From Diadema setosum (taxonomy: Eukaryota; Echinodermata; Echinoidea; Diadematoida; Diadematidae), in NCBI GenBank assembly GCA_033980235.1, contig CM067066.1:26843476-26907475 (forward strand): a stretch of 64,000 nucleotides of DNA, read 5' to 3'. The stretch's first letter is position 1. Every line of letters begins with the position of its first letter. Below are positions 1-13,800 of the stretch, piece after piece. Position numbers and translations under genes: made by a program. The notes beneath the pieces are model-generated. The model was given only the letters and a program-made list of their open reading frames with translations, was not told the origin of the DNA and did no database searches.

Positions 1-75
1 ACTGGGTAGGATGCGTTGATACATCTTGTAGTCCTTGCCGAACCGGGGCATCTGGACTATCAGGCAGTCTGGTAT
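1..75 (-). CDS. CYLD: Coding exon 18 (partial): USP domain, cut by the window edge
   Basis: The acceptor TGGTCACAG|ATACCA (phase 0) opens [20 protein letters not shown], matching human [20 protein letters not shown]. Twenty-five codons are visible, ending RILPS, and the frame is open to position 1. The CYLD B-box zinc module and the His and Asp boxes of the USP should follow outside the window. Confidence 0.95.
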   Translation of the reverse strand, partial: [25 protein letters not shown]

Positions 76-3000
76 CTGTGACCAGAGAAGGCAGACAGAA
101 AGTGCTACAAAAATTGAACAGATGGCAAAGTCAAGCATATGTATAGGGACATACAATATGTGTATGTGTACCTCACGTGTACAAATGGAACTGTATAATA
201 TGCGAGCCATGCAATCGGTTGTTGCCGTTGGCAATGCCACGAATGCTACAGAAAGTTAAAAGGCTTTTCATGTGTATATCATATTCCCAGAGTAAATCTT
301 TTAAGTCTCCTTTAGAGGCTGTTGCAGGAGTACCCATATATTACTAATTGCTGTAAGATTGTTTGGTCACTTTCTTTATAATAAGCATGATACTCTTCTG
401 AGAAGTTCGGTCAATAAAACAGATTTTTGATAAATCACTGATGCAACTCCGTGATTACTCATATTCATTTCTCTTTTTCTACGAAGCAAGTAGGTCTTTA
501 CTGGTGCTGCATACAATGTTCTAAGGATGTCAGAAGCTCACAAATTAAACCAGAAAACAAGGTACAGAAAAATACAGAAGGAAAGAAGTCACTTATAAGT
601 CTTTCTTAGTGGAGAGAAGAAGGATGGGAGTTAAAGTAAGCATCATTCATGTTGCCATGGTTACCTCCACAAACTTGAGCTCATTGTCCAGGAAGGATTG
701 GTGCAGGAGCTGCTCCACACGAGGCAGATCAAGGGAGTCATTCTTATCCATGAAGATCTGGTAGAGATAGTGGGTGTCGATCTCTTTAGTGTCGCCATGT
801 CTGTGAGGGAGGAGATTTTCAATTCAATTCAAACTTTATTTCATTTTTGGGAAAAGAACATACACATTTCACTTCCTTTGGTAACAGAAAATAAGGTTTC
901 ACAAGTAAAACAAAGTAAAGTGTGAAGAGTATAAAACAATTGTGGAACCTTGTGGTAGTTATACGTTGTCGTGAAAACTAAAGTGTATCTAAATGTAATA
1001 ACAATACACAATTTTCAAAAAATGGAGGGACCCAGTAAAAAGACAAAGCTTGAAGAATAGTCAGATAGTCAGACAGACACACAATGAGATCAGAACAGAG
1101 AGACGGGCAAAGACTACTGACAGACTATCATGTGCATATACTCAAATAAAATAACATTAATTGGTATCTGCATCGATAGAATGATTCTTCATCTTCATCA
1201 TCATCCTCATCATCCTCATCATCCTCATCATCCTCATCATCCTCATCATCCTCATCATCCTCATCATCCTCATCATCCTCATCAATCCTCATCATCCTCA
1301 TCATCCTCATCATCCTCATCATCCTCATCATCCTCATCATCCTCATCATCCTCATCATCCTCATCATCCTCATCATCCTCATCATCCTCACTATCCTCAT
1401 CATCCTCATCATCCTCATCATCCTCATCATCCTCACTATCCTCATCATCCTCATCATCCTCATCATCCTCATCATCCTCATCATCCTCATCATCCTCATC
1501 ATCCTCATCATCCTCATCATCCTCATCATCCTCATCATCCTCATCATCCTCACTATCCTCATCATCCTCATCATCCTCATCATCCTCATCATCCTCATCA
1601 TCCTCATCATCCTCATCATCCTCATCATCCTCACTATCCTCACTATCCTCATCATCCTCATCATCCTCATCATCCTCATCATCCTCATCATCCTCATTAT
1701 TCTCATCTTCATCATTTCCATCTGCATTACTGTAAAAGTGGATATTTTCGCACGACTAATTTTTCGCGCTTGGCCCGGTAAGAAGAGTTTCGCGTGTTTT
1801 TAATTCCACGGAATCAAGGCATCACGCACAGGAACATATGGCGAGCAAAAATCTTCGCGTGATTTCATTTTTGCGCTAGTTTTTGGTTGCGCGAAATGCG
1901 CAAAAATTACAACACCGCGAAAATGTCCACTTTGACAGTATATCCTTCATCAGCACTGCATCTGCTGTTCCCATGGTTACCTGGTTTTGAAGAGAGGCTG
2001 CAACTTGAAGACATCCTTCAGCAGGGTGTGGATGAATTCCTCGGGGTCCTTCTCCTCGTTGGTCAGCCCCGGCAGAAGGTTCAGCTCGTCCAGTTTGAGG
2101 CGCAGGTTCCGCACACGGTCTGCTCTCACAAAGCCATGCCTTGGAAGGAAGAATGGGGCCATTTCATTCCATTCAGTTCAATTCAATTCAATTCAATTCA
2201 ATTCAATTCAATTCAATTCAATTCAATTCAATTCAATTCAATTCAATTCAATTCAATAGTTTATTTTTTTCCATCATCAAAAAGAAAAGAAAAGAAAAAG
2301 TTGACATGATCCAAAGTGAAACAATTTTTTTTTTCATTTCTCTTACACTCGTCTGATAAAGGATTTTTTAAAAATACAATATAAAGTATATACACGAATG
2401 ATGTCGTAAAAAAAGAAACAATGCACTTTGCCATGGCAACAAAAATAGTAAATAATCACTATGATGGAAAACAGTGTTCCACTAAAAAAGCCAAGCTTGT
2501 AAGACGTGGAACACTGGAACAAAACAACAGCACCAATTTGTTATACCAATAAAACATATTCATTTTAAATTCTTCTATATACTATTGTACATTTTACTCA
2601 AATAAGTCTTTATTTCCAACAGCACATTTTGGTTGATACAAGTTCAAGGAAAAATAGAATGTATACAACAGTGGGTGATTTCAAGTTCGGTGCTAGTGCT
2701 AGTGCTAGTGCTAGCTCCCAAATAACAGCGTTAAATCAAGCTCCAATACTGACGGTCAGATCAACGAGGCGATACCATTCAAAATTATCGACCATCAGCA
2801 CTAGGTGTTGGAATCACAGCACCGCGAGCTCCGCGGAAATTGCGCGATGAAAAAAGTGATGGCACGTGATTACAGTCAAATATTAAAAGATGTAGCCAAA
2901 ACTGCTCAGTTTTAAACACATAGTGAGAAAGACGGATCAAAATGCCACAAATTTCATCCATTCCCCAAAATACAGCTATCTTTATTTTGCTCCAAGGCTC

Positions 3001-6000
3001 AGATTTATGTAGCCATGTGTTCGTGGAGTGTTCGTTTACGTTTACGTGGGTGAGCACTGCATTAGCATAGACTTAGCATAGACGAATACCTACTTATGGA
3101 CGTTAATGTGGGTTTCGCACAGCAACGCTAACACCAGCAGCGAACTTGAAATGACGAAAATGATAATCCCTAGGGGCTGGTGTTAGTCAATGGGGAAAAA
3201 GCACGTAAATCGCTAACACAAACGGTGGAGCTCGGTTCAGCAGACGACATTCAACACCGAGCCCACCACCAGCAACCGGAATAATTTTGGGGTCAACTCC
3301 CAACACCGATGTGATTTCAAGTTCGGTTTTATCGCCGGTGCTAGCGCTGAGATAGCACTAGCACTTAACACCGAACTTGAAATCACCCATACGTAATACA
3401 TGTGAAACCAATGTTCAAAATAACTGTTACTGGAAAAAGAGAGACCCATGTAAAAGACAACAGTTGAGAACAGTTCATAAGCCGCGAGGCAAGGGGTACA
3501 ATCATAAAATCTCCGTCAATGATAACTCATAGCCCAAAATCACACATCTCATTTGAGTGTGTAGGCAAAGAGTGGCATGTTGTTTCTTGGACAGCAGAGC
3601 CCCTTAACAAAAATGCCATGCCGTGCACAAAGCATATATTGAAAAAATCTTTAGAACCTGTATTGCATCCTACACATGAAGATAATATTGACTTGACTCT
3701 GACAATCTTATGATGTAATTCAAATCTTTTGTAGTCATATCTACCAATTTAATGTTGCTTTAAATCATGACTTTCACAGCATAATAATAATAATACAATA
3801 AGATGTAATACTTTTGAGTTTTCAGAATGGCAAGTTTGGTATGAAATTGAAAATCAATATCTTTTCTTTACACAATCATACATTTATACACAATGCCAGC
3901 ATTCCAGATTTTCCTGTAAACGATGAAAAGGGACATACCCAACCTTTGATATTTCCTGTGTTCAGTAATAAAAGTGTGCTGGACACACGGGACTTTACCG
4001 TACATACTATTGTACAAACATACATATATATATATATGCATTTATATATGAATATATACAGTACCAATGTTAATGCATACGTGAGTGTGTACTTATGTAC
4101 TGTAAAACCACAAAATTTGGTGAGCATTTTCATTTTGCAAATTTGGCAAGAGCCCAGATTAGCAAAATTAAAATACACACCAATCTTCTTGTCTACTTGT
4201 ATACACTGGAGGCCAGTGGCAATTTGCAAAAAGTTTATTCTGCGAAAAAGGCTGATGGCTCTAATTCGTGCAAATCTCATATTAAGAATATTTTTTATTT
4301 CTTGATTTACAGTATATGTATATGTATGTACAAATATATAGTCATAATACGTTTAAATTCATTTGTAGCATGTGTTGCATCTTACTTCCTGAGAGGATTG
4401 ACGATCGCTTCTTTCAGAATCTTCTGGATTTCCCGAAACTGGGGGAGATCAGCTGCCTCCGCTTCTCTGAGGAGCATCCTGTCGAAGGTCTCGTTGAAGG
4501 AGAACATGCTGTAGAGAGTGACGTCGAGGTAGCACGAGTTCTGGTCCCCCTGGATACCCTTGTTGCGCCCCACGCTCCCCCTGTCAAACCTCTGGGGCGA
4601 GATGTAGTCGGGTTCGATGGGAGAGTCTACCCCACCAAAGTCTGTGGAGAGATGCAGCGTGATGGGGGGAAAAAGAATCACACAAAGAGCAAATGCACAA
4701 GAAGGAAAGCAAAGAATTAGATATATATTCATCTATGAATCATTACACAAATAGAGGAAAAATTAAAGATATTGTTTGTGTTGGTTTTACACAGATGTGC
4801 ATTCTTGCACTGAATGTAATCTCATTTGAGTGTAGATATTGTTTGGGAGTAACGGATATTAGATATTTATCCATCTATGAATCATTAGACGAATGGGGGG
4901 AAAAACCCACAAATTTTGATTTTTTTGGTTTTACATAGATGTGCATTCCTGCACTGAATGTCATCTCATTTGATTGTAGATATTGTTTGGAAGTAATGGT
5001 TGTAACAGGAAATGAACTATGAATTTAAAAGACAGTAATTTTTCACAAAGACAGCATCATTTTTGTTCTTTCAAAAAGCATCTGAGCTGCAGTCTCTTCA
5101 CTTTCCTTGACCTTGAAAAGACAATGCACATTTGAAATTAAGGAAAAAAAAACCAACAATACGACTCACCTACACACACATGCATCTTTTTTCCTCATGC
5201 GTTTCTGGTTTTGATACATTGTGTCTTATTCCATTGATTCTTTGTTTATTGCTTTTGTTAAAATGATTTTTGATTGTCACATATTCAACAGAGAGGACAA
5301 ATGCTGCACAAACCTTGGCTGGTCTCCCTGCGGTAGTATCGGTACGTGGCCTCGCCGGTCGGGAACCGCGAATCGGGCCGACACTGTGACAGGTAGAGGA
5401 ATACCGCCCTCCCGGGGCGGCAGTTAAAGTACTGTTTGCCTTCGAAGCTCCCATCTGTCCCTCCAACGATGGGATCCTCCTGCGGCAGTCGTAACATACA
5501 GTCCGCATTTGTTAGATTTTGTTTTGTTTTATTTTCTTTTACTACCTGTGTCAGGTTCGCTTTGTATCTTGTAATACTTGCATGAATTGTTCTAACACCT
5601 CAATCGCTAAATATCTACTGCATATCTTCTTTTTTTTTCAATTTCAATTTCAATTTATTTTCATATTTTTTAATGAAAAAATACACCAAATATAACAAAT
5701 GTAATCATGAGCTTTATGATCTTTTTTTTTAATCATGTCCAAAGTTGCAGAAAGCATCAAGGGAGCTTTGAACTTCATGAGGTGCCTCAGTTCATAACAT
5801 TGAATTGAAATATAGGGCAGGCATTGGAGCAAAATCACTGCATGCCTCGATCCTTGCATATCTCACAGCTTACACCATGACAATTACTTGTCTATAATTT
5901 AATTTAAGATGTGAGTTTCTGTATATATTCTAGCATCTCTTTAAGATATTGCTGGTTCTACTTTGTTTTAGCTCAGTTGAGTGATATTGTCTATACTATT

Positions 6001-9000
6001 CTATAGTTTAGCAGTGTGCTAAAAAATTCTACAGTATGAAATATCAAATATTTTTAGCATTTTTCCAACCACCAAATGATAAAGCAATGCAAGATTTAAA
6101 ACAAAAAGAAGACCTACAATGACAATCAGAATGTGGAATGTCCAAACATCCCAAGCAACAGAAAACAAGTAATGCAAACAATTACTTATAGAATTTTTGA
6201 GGATTACGTAAGAAATAATGTTTAGTTCCTGCTGCTCCTATCAGTCCCAACCAAACGTGGTAGTAATAAAAATTTTGCTAAAACTTAAGATGGAATAAGA
6301 TGCGTTATCTGAATCATTGATTGCATGATCACGTTGCAGTTAGACATAGTGTTCAAAAGACTCACAAGTTCGATGCCAGCGATCTCGCCATCCAGCCATT
6401 CGGGAACTTTCTCAATCGACCGTATGAGTCCCGAGTATGAGTTCCCACGCAGCCGGACTTCCACGACTGAGTCTACATCGAGCAGGAGCCCCCCATCCTC
6501 AGCCGTGGGGTCGGCGACGATGAGGTCCTTGTCGTAGCCCACGGGGCTGCGGTGCACGTCAGTCTGGGCCTGGTAGTAGACATCTTCGTCCTCTCCAGGG
6601 GCAGTGGACTGGAAATCAGTCTGCTCAATGAATTCCTTGTTGGCGGAGGCACCTGCAGTTATGTCAACATCATGGGCGGGTGAGCATTTCTCTTGCTTGT
6701 GTTCCCACATTGCAAGACACTAATCTTACATATGCATAGACTTCTGCAATATTCGATTCACTCTCAGAAAAGCTCAATGACAAACACAGAAAGGATGTCT
6801 CGGCAAAGAGTATCCTCGGCGAATGATTGCTCCCACGCTGACATGCACATTTCTCCACTGTTCAGCAGTCCAGGCTTGGTGGCAGACAGACTTTTGACAA
6901 TTTCGATAATTTGTTATACTGCATGTGGACATGTGTGGTCCTACGTCAGTTGAGGTCCGACTACGATGACAACTGTGGTGACCACTAAGCCACTGATAAA
7001 GACTCTTATGCTTCATTATGCTGAACTACACTATTGTGTATATGCTGTCCTCCCCAAGTAAAATTCCCCTTAACAATTGTCCCTCCCTCTCTCGCTCCCA
7101 TAAACTGAGGTGCTTACACCACGGGAAGGGAAAGTGAAATATCGCAGACACATTGAAAGTTGTCTCAATGTCTAATAGATTGCCTTTGATGAATAACAGT
7201 CATCAATCTCACTCGCCTTGGTTTAAGCAGACATATGGCATGACAGCCTTCCTATCTCTGAGTGGCTTTAAAGTTACAATTCCACATCAAGTTGAAGGAA
7301 AGATAACTAGAGTACAGTTAGACAAACAGATCGATAGAGGTTTCATCGCATCCCATCTGAAATAAGAAGCAAATGAATTTTCAGAGTTGTGGTATCACAA
7401 TCATATTTTCATGAAACAGTCATTTTTGTCACAAAAAAAAAGCAAATTGGAAGTGGTGACGTCATCATCTTGCAAGTCTCCCGCTGACCTGTACATAAAT
7501 TTTCATAAAATTTCAATTCTTTGGTGAGAACTGAAGGAAGAATCTTTCTTCATTATGTAGACTAGTACGATAACCTTTCAGTGATAACTTGTAGGGACAG
7601 ATGGTTCTAGTATACAAATAATGACTGCTATGAGGGGCACAGTTAAAATTATGGGCCCAAGGTGATGTGAAAACCGTAACTATGCCCAAAGCGAGGCTGA
7701 GGGCATGGTTATTGATGGTTTTCACATCACCGAGGGCCTACATAATTTTAACTGTGCCCCGAATATCAAGCAGTCATTATTTGTTTTATATACATAAAAT
7801 ATAGATTCCGAAATATAGATACCGAAAATATAGATTCTAGTCTCTTTTACAGCACTCGTAATCAATTCTGATCGACAGCGCAGCGCGGTGGTGGTATCAT
7901 TGGTGCGTACCTATATGAGTGATCATCTACAGTACGTGTACAGTTCTAGTGTACGGGGTTGCGACTGTCTCCAAACCTATTTACAGGGCACAGTGACGGC
8001 TAGTCTCTTTTACAGCACGCTGATCGAATGCGCGGCGGTCGTATCATTGATGCGTACATACATTGTATAAGGAATTTATGTGTACGGGGTCGCGACTGTC
8101 TCCAAACCTATTTACATCAACTGTGCCCCTGCCCCGGTCACAGTAACTAAAAAATGGGGCACAGCTATTTGAAGACCTGAATATAAGAATGACCCAAGTC
8201 CAATTTTTGGCCAAATTCAGTTTTACATGGGAAATTGTAGCTTATGCATGGACTCAGCTTGTGTATAAATGATAAATCCTAATTACCCCCGGAAGTGCCT
8301 GAAATGAATGAGTTAAATCTTATATCAATGTAAGAATGAAGGACTTGGGTCATTCTTACATTCATATAATAGCACCCTCTCTCATCCTTCTCTCATCTCT
8401 ATAGCAGAATATCATGTATATGAATCAAAGAACGACCCAAGTCCACCACACAAAATGGCCTCTCCACAATTAATGTTAATGTTAATTGTCATAATGATAT
8501 ATGTTCTAATTTGTATATACAATGTTGCCTTCCCATCACAGTTAAATAGAATATTATTGGACAAATAAAAAAGATATGAAGTTTTTTTTTTAGTTTACTC
8601 GAAATGGTCTTCCATGGACTTGGGTCGTTCTTACATTCATATACTCATTTTCATGACTCCCCTTTTAACCAATCAGATGAGAGGATTCTGCATATGAGGT
8701 ATATAATAACTAAATCATTGTTTGCTTGTTTTCATTTTCCATCTGACAAGATGGCTGGATAGCCCCCATATTCAGCTGCACTAGCTGGTCTTCCATAGGG
8801 TCCACTGATTGCAGGCATCATCTTTATATTTGTTTTTGGGTTATGCAAAGAAAAGGGAGGGCTGTGAGGTGATCATCGCTATTTCTACTTTGTGAGAGCA
8901 GTTGCAATTACCAATATCACAACACTAGTATAAACACTTGATACTCCTACACTTCTTTAACTGTCTTGTATTTAATGTCTAAGTTTGATGACCGTCATTC

Positions 9001-10466
9001 ATTTACATTTCGTGACTTTCCTTGATTTGTTCAACCCATTGTGTGTTTTGAATTCCAACTGGCAAAGGAAACCTCATGGCCCCGTACACAAATGTCCAAA
9101 GTTCCCGGCACAGGAAAGGGTAACTGGACTTGAAATGGTTGGGTGCTGCGCTTTAAAGCTGACGGTATCAATGGCACACCCACACACTAGATTTTCAATA
9201 GGCAAGGCACATGACAAAGTGACCTACGCAACAAAGTTCTGAAGTCACTTGCAGCTCTGAATGCCTTTTTAGCACGCAGTGGGTGTCTCATTTCAATGAA
9301 TGTATGTCATCATCACCCTACTATTTCAAATAGGGGTTTTTTGTATCATCGATATCTGCAATTCCGAATACATATTTATATCTCTGATTGCCCATTGGTT
9401 TGTCAATCACAAGTACATTGTAAATCATCTTTTCATTTTGGAAAGATAGTGGGCGTGGCAAATGAAGAACCAAAACACATCTTGAAAGTGCACTTTGTAC
9501 AGCTGGTATAGCAGCGACATTGTACAAAGGAAAGATAACTTCTCTGTACTGTCATTTTTTTTACTCAAGGAATTTTAGAGGCACCGTAACAATATACACA
9601 AAATTTTTTTAGTTTAAATTCAGATATTGGCAGAAATTTTATTAAGAGTGTTAGACTACCGATGACATCGAAAAATGACATTCCAACTTGATTCTCTGAA
9701 TGTACACTCAGTACCATGACTCCTGATAAAAATTACACAACTTTGTGGGAAATTAATTGCAAAGCTTGACCATCTGCACAGTTTTTATCTCAATATTTCT
9801 ACACTTTTACACTTTAACAAGACAAGAAACCAATATCTGCCATAGCACTAATTTCCACTATCCAAAAATAAAATTTTTGCTATCAAATGAGGAACAAAAT
9901 AAATGAAGTAAATAATGATGTATACACGTTGGGATTTGACCTTGACATGACCTACTAAAATAATGCCAAACATGACAGTCAGCACACAGAAGGCATTCCA
10001 TTCAAGGTTTACATTCTAACCCTTTACATGCTTTGAGCGCCGTCTGACACAGAAAACCCCATAGCATTTTACACGCTGTATAAAGTCCCCAGCCCTGAAA
10101 GGGTTAAGCGGAATTCAGTTGTGTTGTCTCCTGGTCGCCATGGATTAAGGAAGTAATTTCAAATAGTTAGATGAATGAGGCTGAGACGTAGAGAAACTGA
10201 AACTACACCCTGTGCCACGTACCAATGGTCACACTCATCACGCTTTGAAATCCTCAAATTCTCATCTGCCAATCGGCTGTCGAGTGGAAAAAGATTTCAG
10301 AAAAGAACATGCAGACAATAAAAAAAAATCCCCTAAACTACTTTATAGATTGTGACTCCCCACACACTGTTACAACTGCTGCCTCCAGCCTATGATTCTC
10401 TTCAATCTTATTCACAATTATGCTTTTTCTGTGTTCTAAAACATTCCATATATATATATATACATT

Positions 10467-10541
<75 letters not shown>

Positions 10542-10763
10542 TGAGTAGGTTGTCCACGTGTTGGCAAGATAAAAAGATAAAAAACAAAACTAGAACAAAG
10601 TTCATGCTGTATTCACCAACAGTTTATTTCTGTACACAAATTTTCAAGATCCTCGCTCTTTCTCAAGTATCAACACTTGAGAAAGAGCGAGGAGCTCGAA
10701 AATTTGTATACAGAAATAAACCATTGGTGAATACAGCATGAACTTTGTTCCAGTTTTGCTTTT

Positions 10764-10827
<64 letters not shown>

Positions 10828-13800
10828 TACATACATGTAATTTACACAACAAAAAAGTAACCCCCCCCCCCCTTAATCACAATGGCATATTTTTTGAATG
10901 AATAGGTTTTGAGCACCTCCACCAGAAAAAAAAAAATGGCAGGGGGTATTCCTAAACTTATTTTATAATAAAGTTTTGTGTAAATATGAGACTGATATGT
11001 TTATATGCATGAGTGAGTGCACATTAAAGGGGAATTCCAGGCCAGTTGTACAATGTAAGTTAGTCTGATTACAAAGAGTAAAATCTAACAAGCACAACAA
11101 TGAAAATTTGAAAATGAAAATGCTATTCTTGGCCGACAACCATCAAACTAATGATCAGTCAGATTTTTATCAAGATTTGAGACTGGGACATAAGCTAATG
11201 CATTTGATAAGAAAACTGGAAATTTCATGATTTTATGTACATACTATATGGCAATTTGTGAGGGGGTGACATCGATTCACTACTTGCATATATTGACTAA
11301 TCAAACAAATGTTCTGTTTTCTGAAAATTAGTAAAACTTCATAATTTCTTAATTTTCTTAATTTTCATCCACTTTGATCACACTTTCACCGTTGAACTTG
11401 AAGAGTTTTATTCTTTCTTTTTACACTAACTTTTTACTTGTCCTGGATTTCCCCTTTCAAGAAAAAATTGTCACTTATCAAAAGTCACAATTTAAGTCAT
11501 TTTGGTGAGGTCTGTGAAACAGTCTCTTGCTGGTGAATGTTTAAGTAATATTGATGTAATATCATTCATTGTTTGACCCCCCCCCCCCATCCCCCCCATC
11601 CCCCCCCATCCCCCCCCCCCCCCCCTCATGACAGATTATCAGTACATTCTAAGTAGCCTTTCTTGCTCTGGACATCTTTACAATGTGCTCACTCTTATGT
11701 TCACAAACACATGCAGTAGTATATTGATAACAATGTCTGATATAAATTCTTTCAATAATTGTAATACATTTTGCAGTTATAAGAGGGTTGAACACAGCAA
11801 TTTCCCCTACACTTCTACTTACCAAACCATTAAAAAAAAATAAATAAAAGTGTCAGGATAGGTGTGAGGGGGGTTACAGGGTAGATAATAAAACAACAAC
11901 ATTTAAACATAAACAAGAAACATAATGTCTCACAACACCCCCCCCCCCAAAAAAAAAAGTGACCATTTTGTCTTTACTGTGTGCTCACTCATGCAAAACT
12001 GTACTCATCATTTTCATTTTCACACAGAAGTTCAGCAAAAAGTGTAGAAATGGCGGGGGGGGGGGGGGGGGGGAGGTTACCTTTTGGTGTGTATATAGGC
12101 AGAGATATGGGAAGCTACATAGACATGTAACATGACTCATGCTGGGCGAGGTCAATCATGGGAAATCGTCTCAGGAAACACATCAAAAACATCATAACAG
12201 CTCAAAAGCCTTAATCTGTACTCTAGGACGAAGAATCAATATTTAGATGCAATGAGTGCAACATCACACTTTGAGGGGAATTACAACGGAGATGAATGTG
12301 ATTGCAAAATGATAGCATGCCTGAAAAAACACTGTTGATATTAATAACTGCATGATTCAAAACAAAGTTGGAGCAGTGTAACTGCTACCAAAACATTAAA
12401 ATAAGATGCCAGAATGGGCAGCTAAAAATAAATGTCATGTCATACAGCTGTTAAAGTACTCAAAATCATAGATCTTATTTGTTATGGTCACAGGAAGCAA
12501 TACAAGCACAACCTATTTTGAACTGCAAACTTGCCTCAAGGGAAAAACTTTCCTGTAATATGAGGCATCCTGCTCAAATGTGTATTCACCTGTTGCAATG
12601 TTTTTCCTGCTTTGATTTGTTTTTAGGAACAGTGTTCCCATCCTGGAAGAGCAAAAAAGCCATTTTCATCACAGCACTAGGCACAGCAAATCTTAATTCA
12701 GGCAGACTTCAGTGATCATCTATTTATTTTCATTTCTATTATTTTTGTGTGTGCAGAGCTATCATTAAAATCTCCAGGGCAAGCTGACCTGACCTGACCA
12801 TGAACTTCAACATAAAGCTGTAAAAAAGTATACCCTCGATCTGAAAGGTTGTGATAATCACATCATGGACCTAGGTTCTATGATCACACCAAACATTTTG
12901 GTGCTGGATTTCGCCGATGCAAGGCCTGACAGCACATTTTTGCACTTCTGGAAGGGGAGAGCATGGTACGGAGACGAGTTCAGGGTTGAATAACACACAG
13001 GTCAAGTGAGGTTTGTACCTGTGGTACTCTTGCACAATGCCATCGCCGATTGCATGGTGCATGACGAAACACTCTTCTGCTACATTCACGAATGTGCACC
13101 ACATGTCTACCATGACGTGGTGCAGATACGATGTACATTAACTCATGCAATCAATCTCTCAAAATTCTTGAAAACTCAACCAAGTGTGGATATCCCTTCT
13201 CAGTTTCAGGAAAGCATGAGCTACATGTTCAGATCAGATTATACTCTGTCTGTTTACAGGGAGGATGAATCACTTGGGGAAAAAAAGTTAAAGACCCCGT
13301 AATTAATGTCACCATTTGTCATTACTTATGATGAAAGAACTTATAGCAGGTAAACATACATGTACAGTGTAAGTCATAACCTCAATCTGTAAGAAAGCTC
13401 ATTATTATGAATAGCAACATTAAAAAGAAAAAGATATGAAATCAACAGATATGATATCAGTGAATTCATCTTCCCATATTTTGTGAGAATTTCCATCTTT
13501 CTTTTTCAGTAAATGTATATAGTGATTTCAAGTGGCCCTAGATGAAAGCATTACTTCTACTAGTTTGACACTCCATGACCATGCATGCAATGCATGCAAA
13601 AAAGAAAAAAAAAATGAAAAATTAACTTAAATTGAACTGATGAATTAACTGACAAACATGACAAAATGATATGAAGAGAATAGTTCCGGGTTAGAAAAAA
13701 AAAAAATTGAGAGTTCTACGAATTTACAAAATTCACACGCTTTCATGAGACAGTAATATTGCTGATTTAGTAAGCATAAGGTGCAAATGATTCCGCTTAT

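Noticed and set aside
1130..1735. Long open frames on both strands (poly-Ser, Asp/Glu-rich, Met/Arg-rich)
   Set aside because: They arise from a 9-bp tandem repeat that is open in most frames; there are no fitting splice sites and the flanking CYLD exons join without it.
10352..10832. Open frames rich in Ile/Tyr
   Set aside because: They read through (TA)n microsatellites and the palindrome arms.
12871..13113. 80-codon minus-strand frame in the giant intron, considered as an additional exon
   Set aside because: No Death, CAP-Gly or other pattern, and no pair of splice sites giving a phase 1-1 exon.
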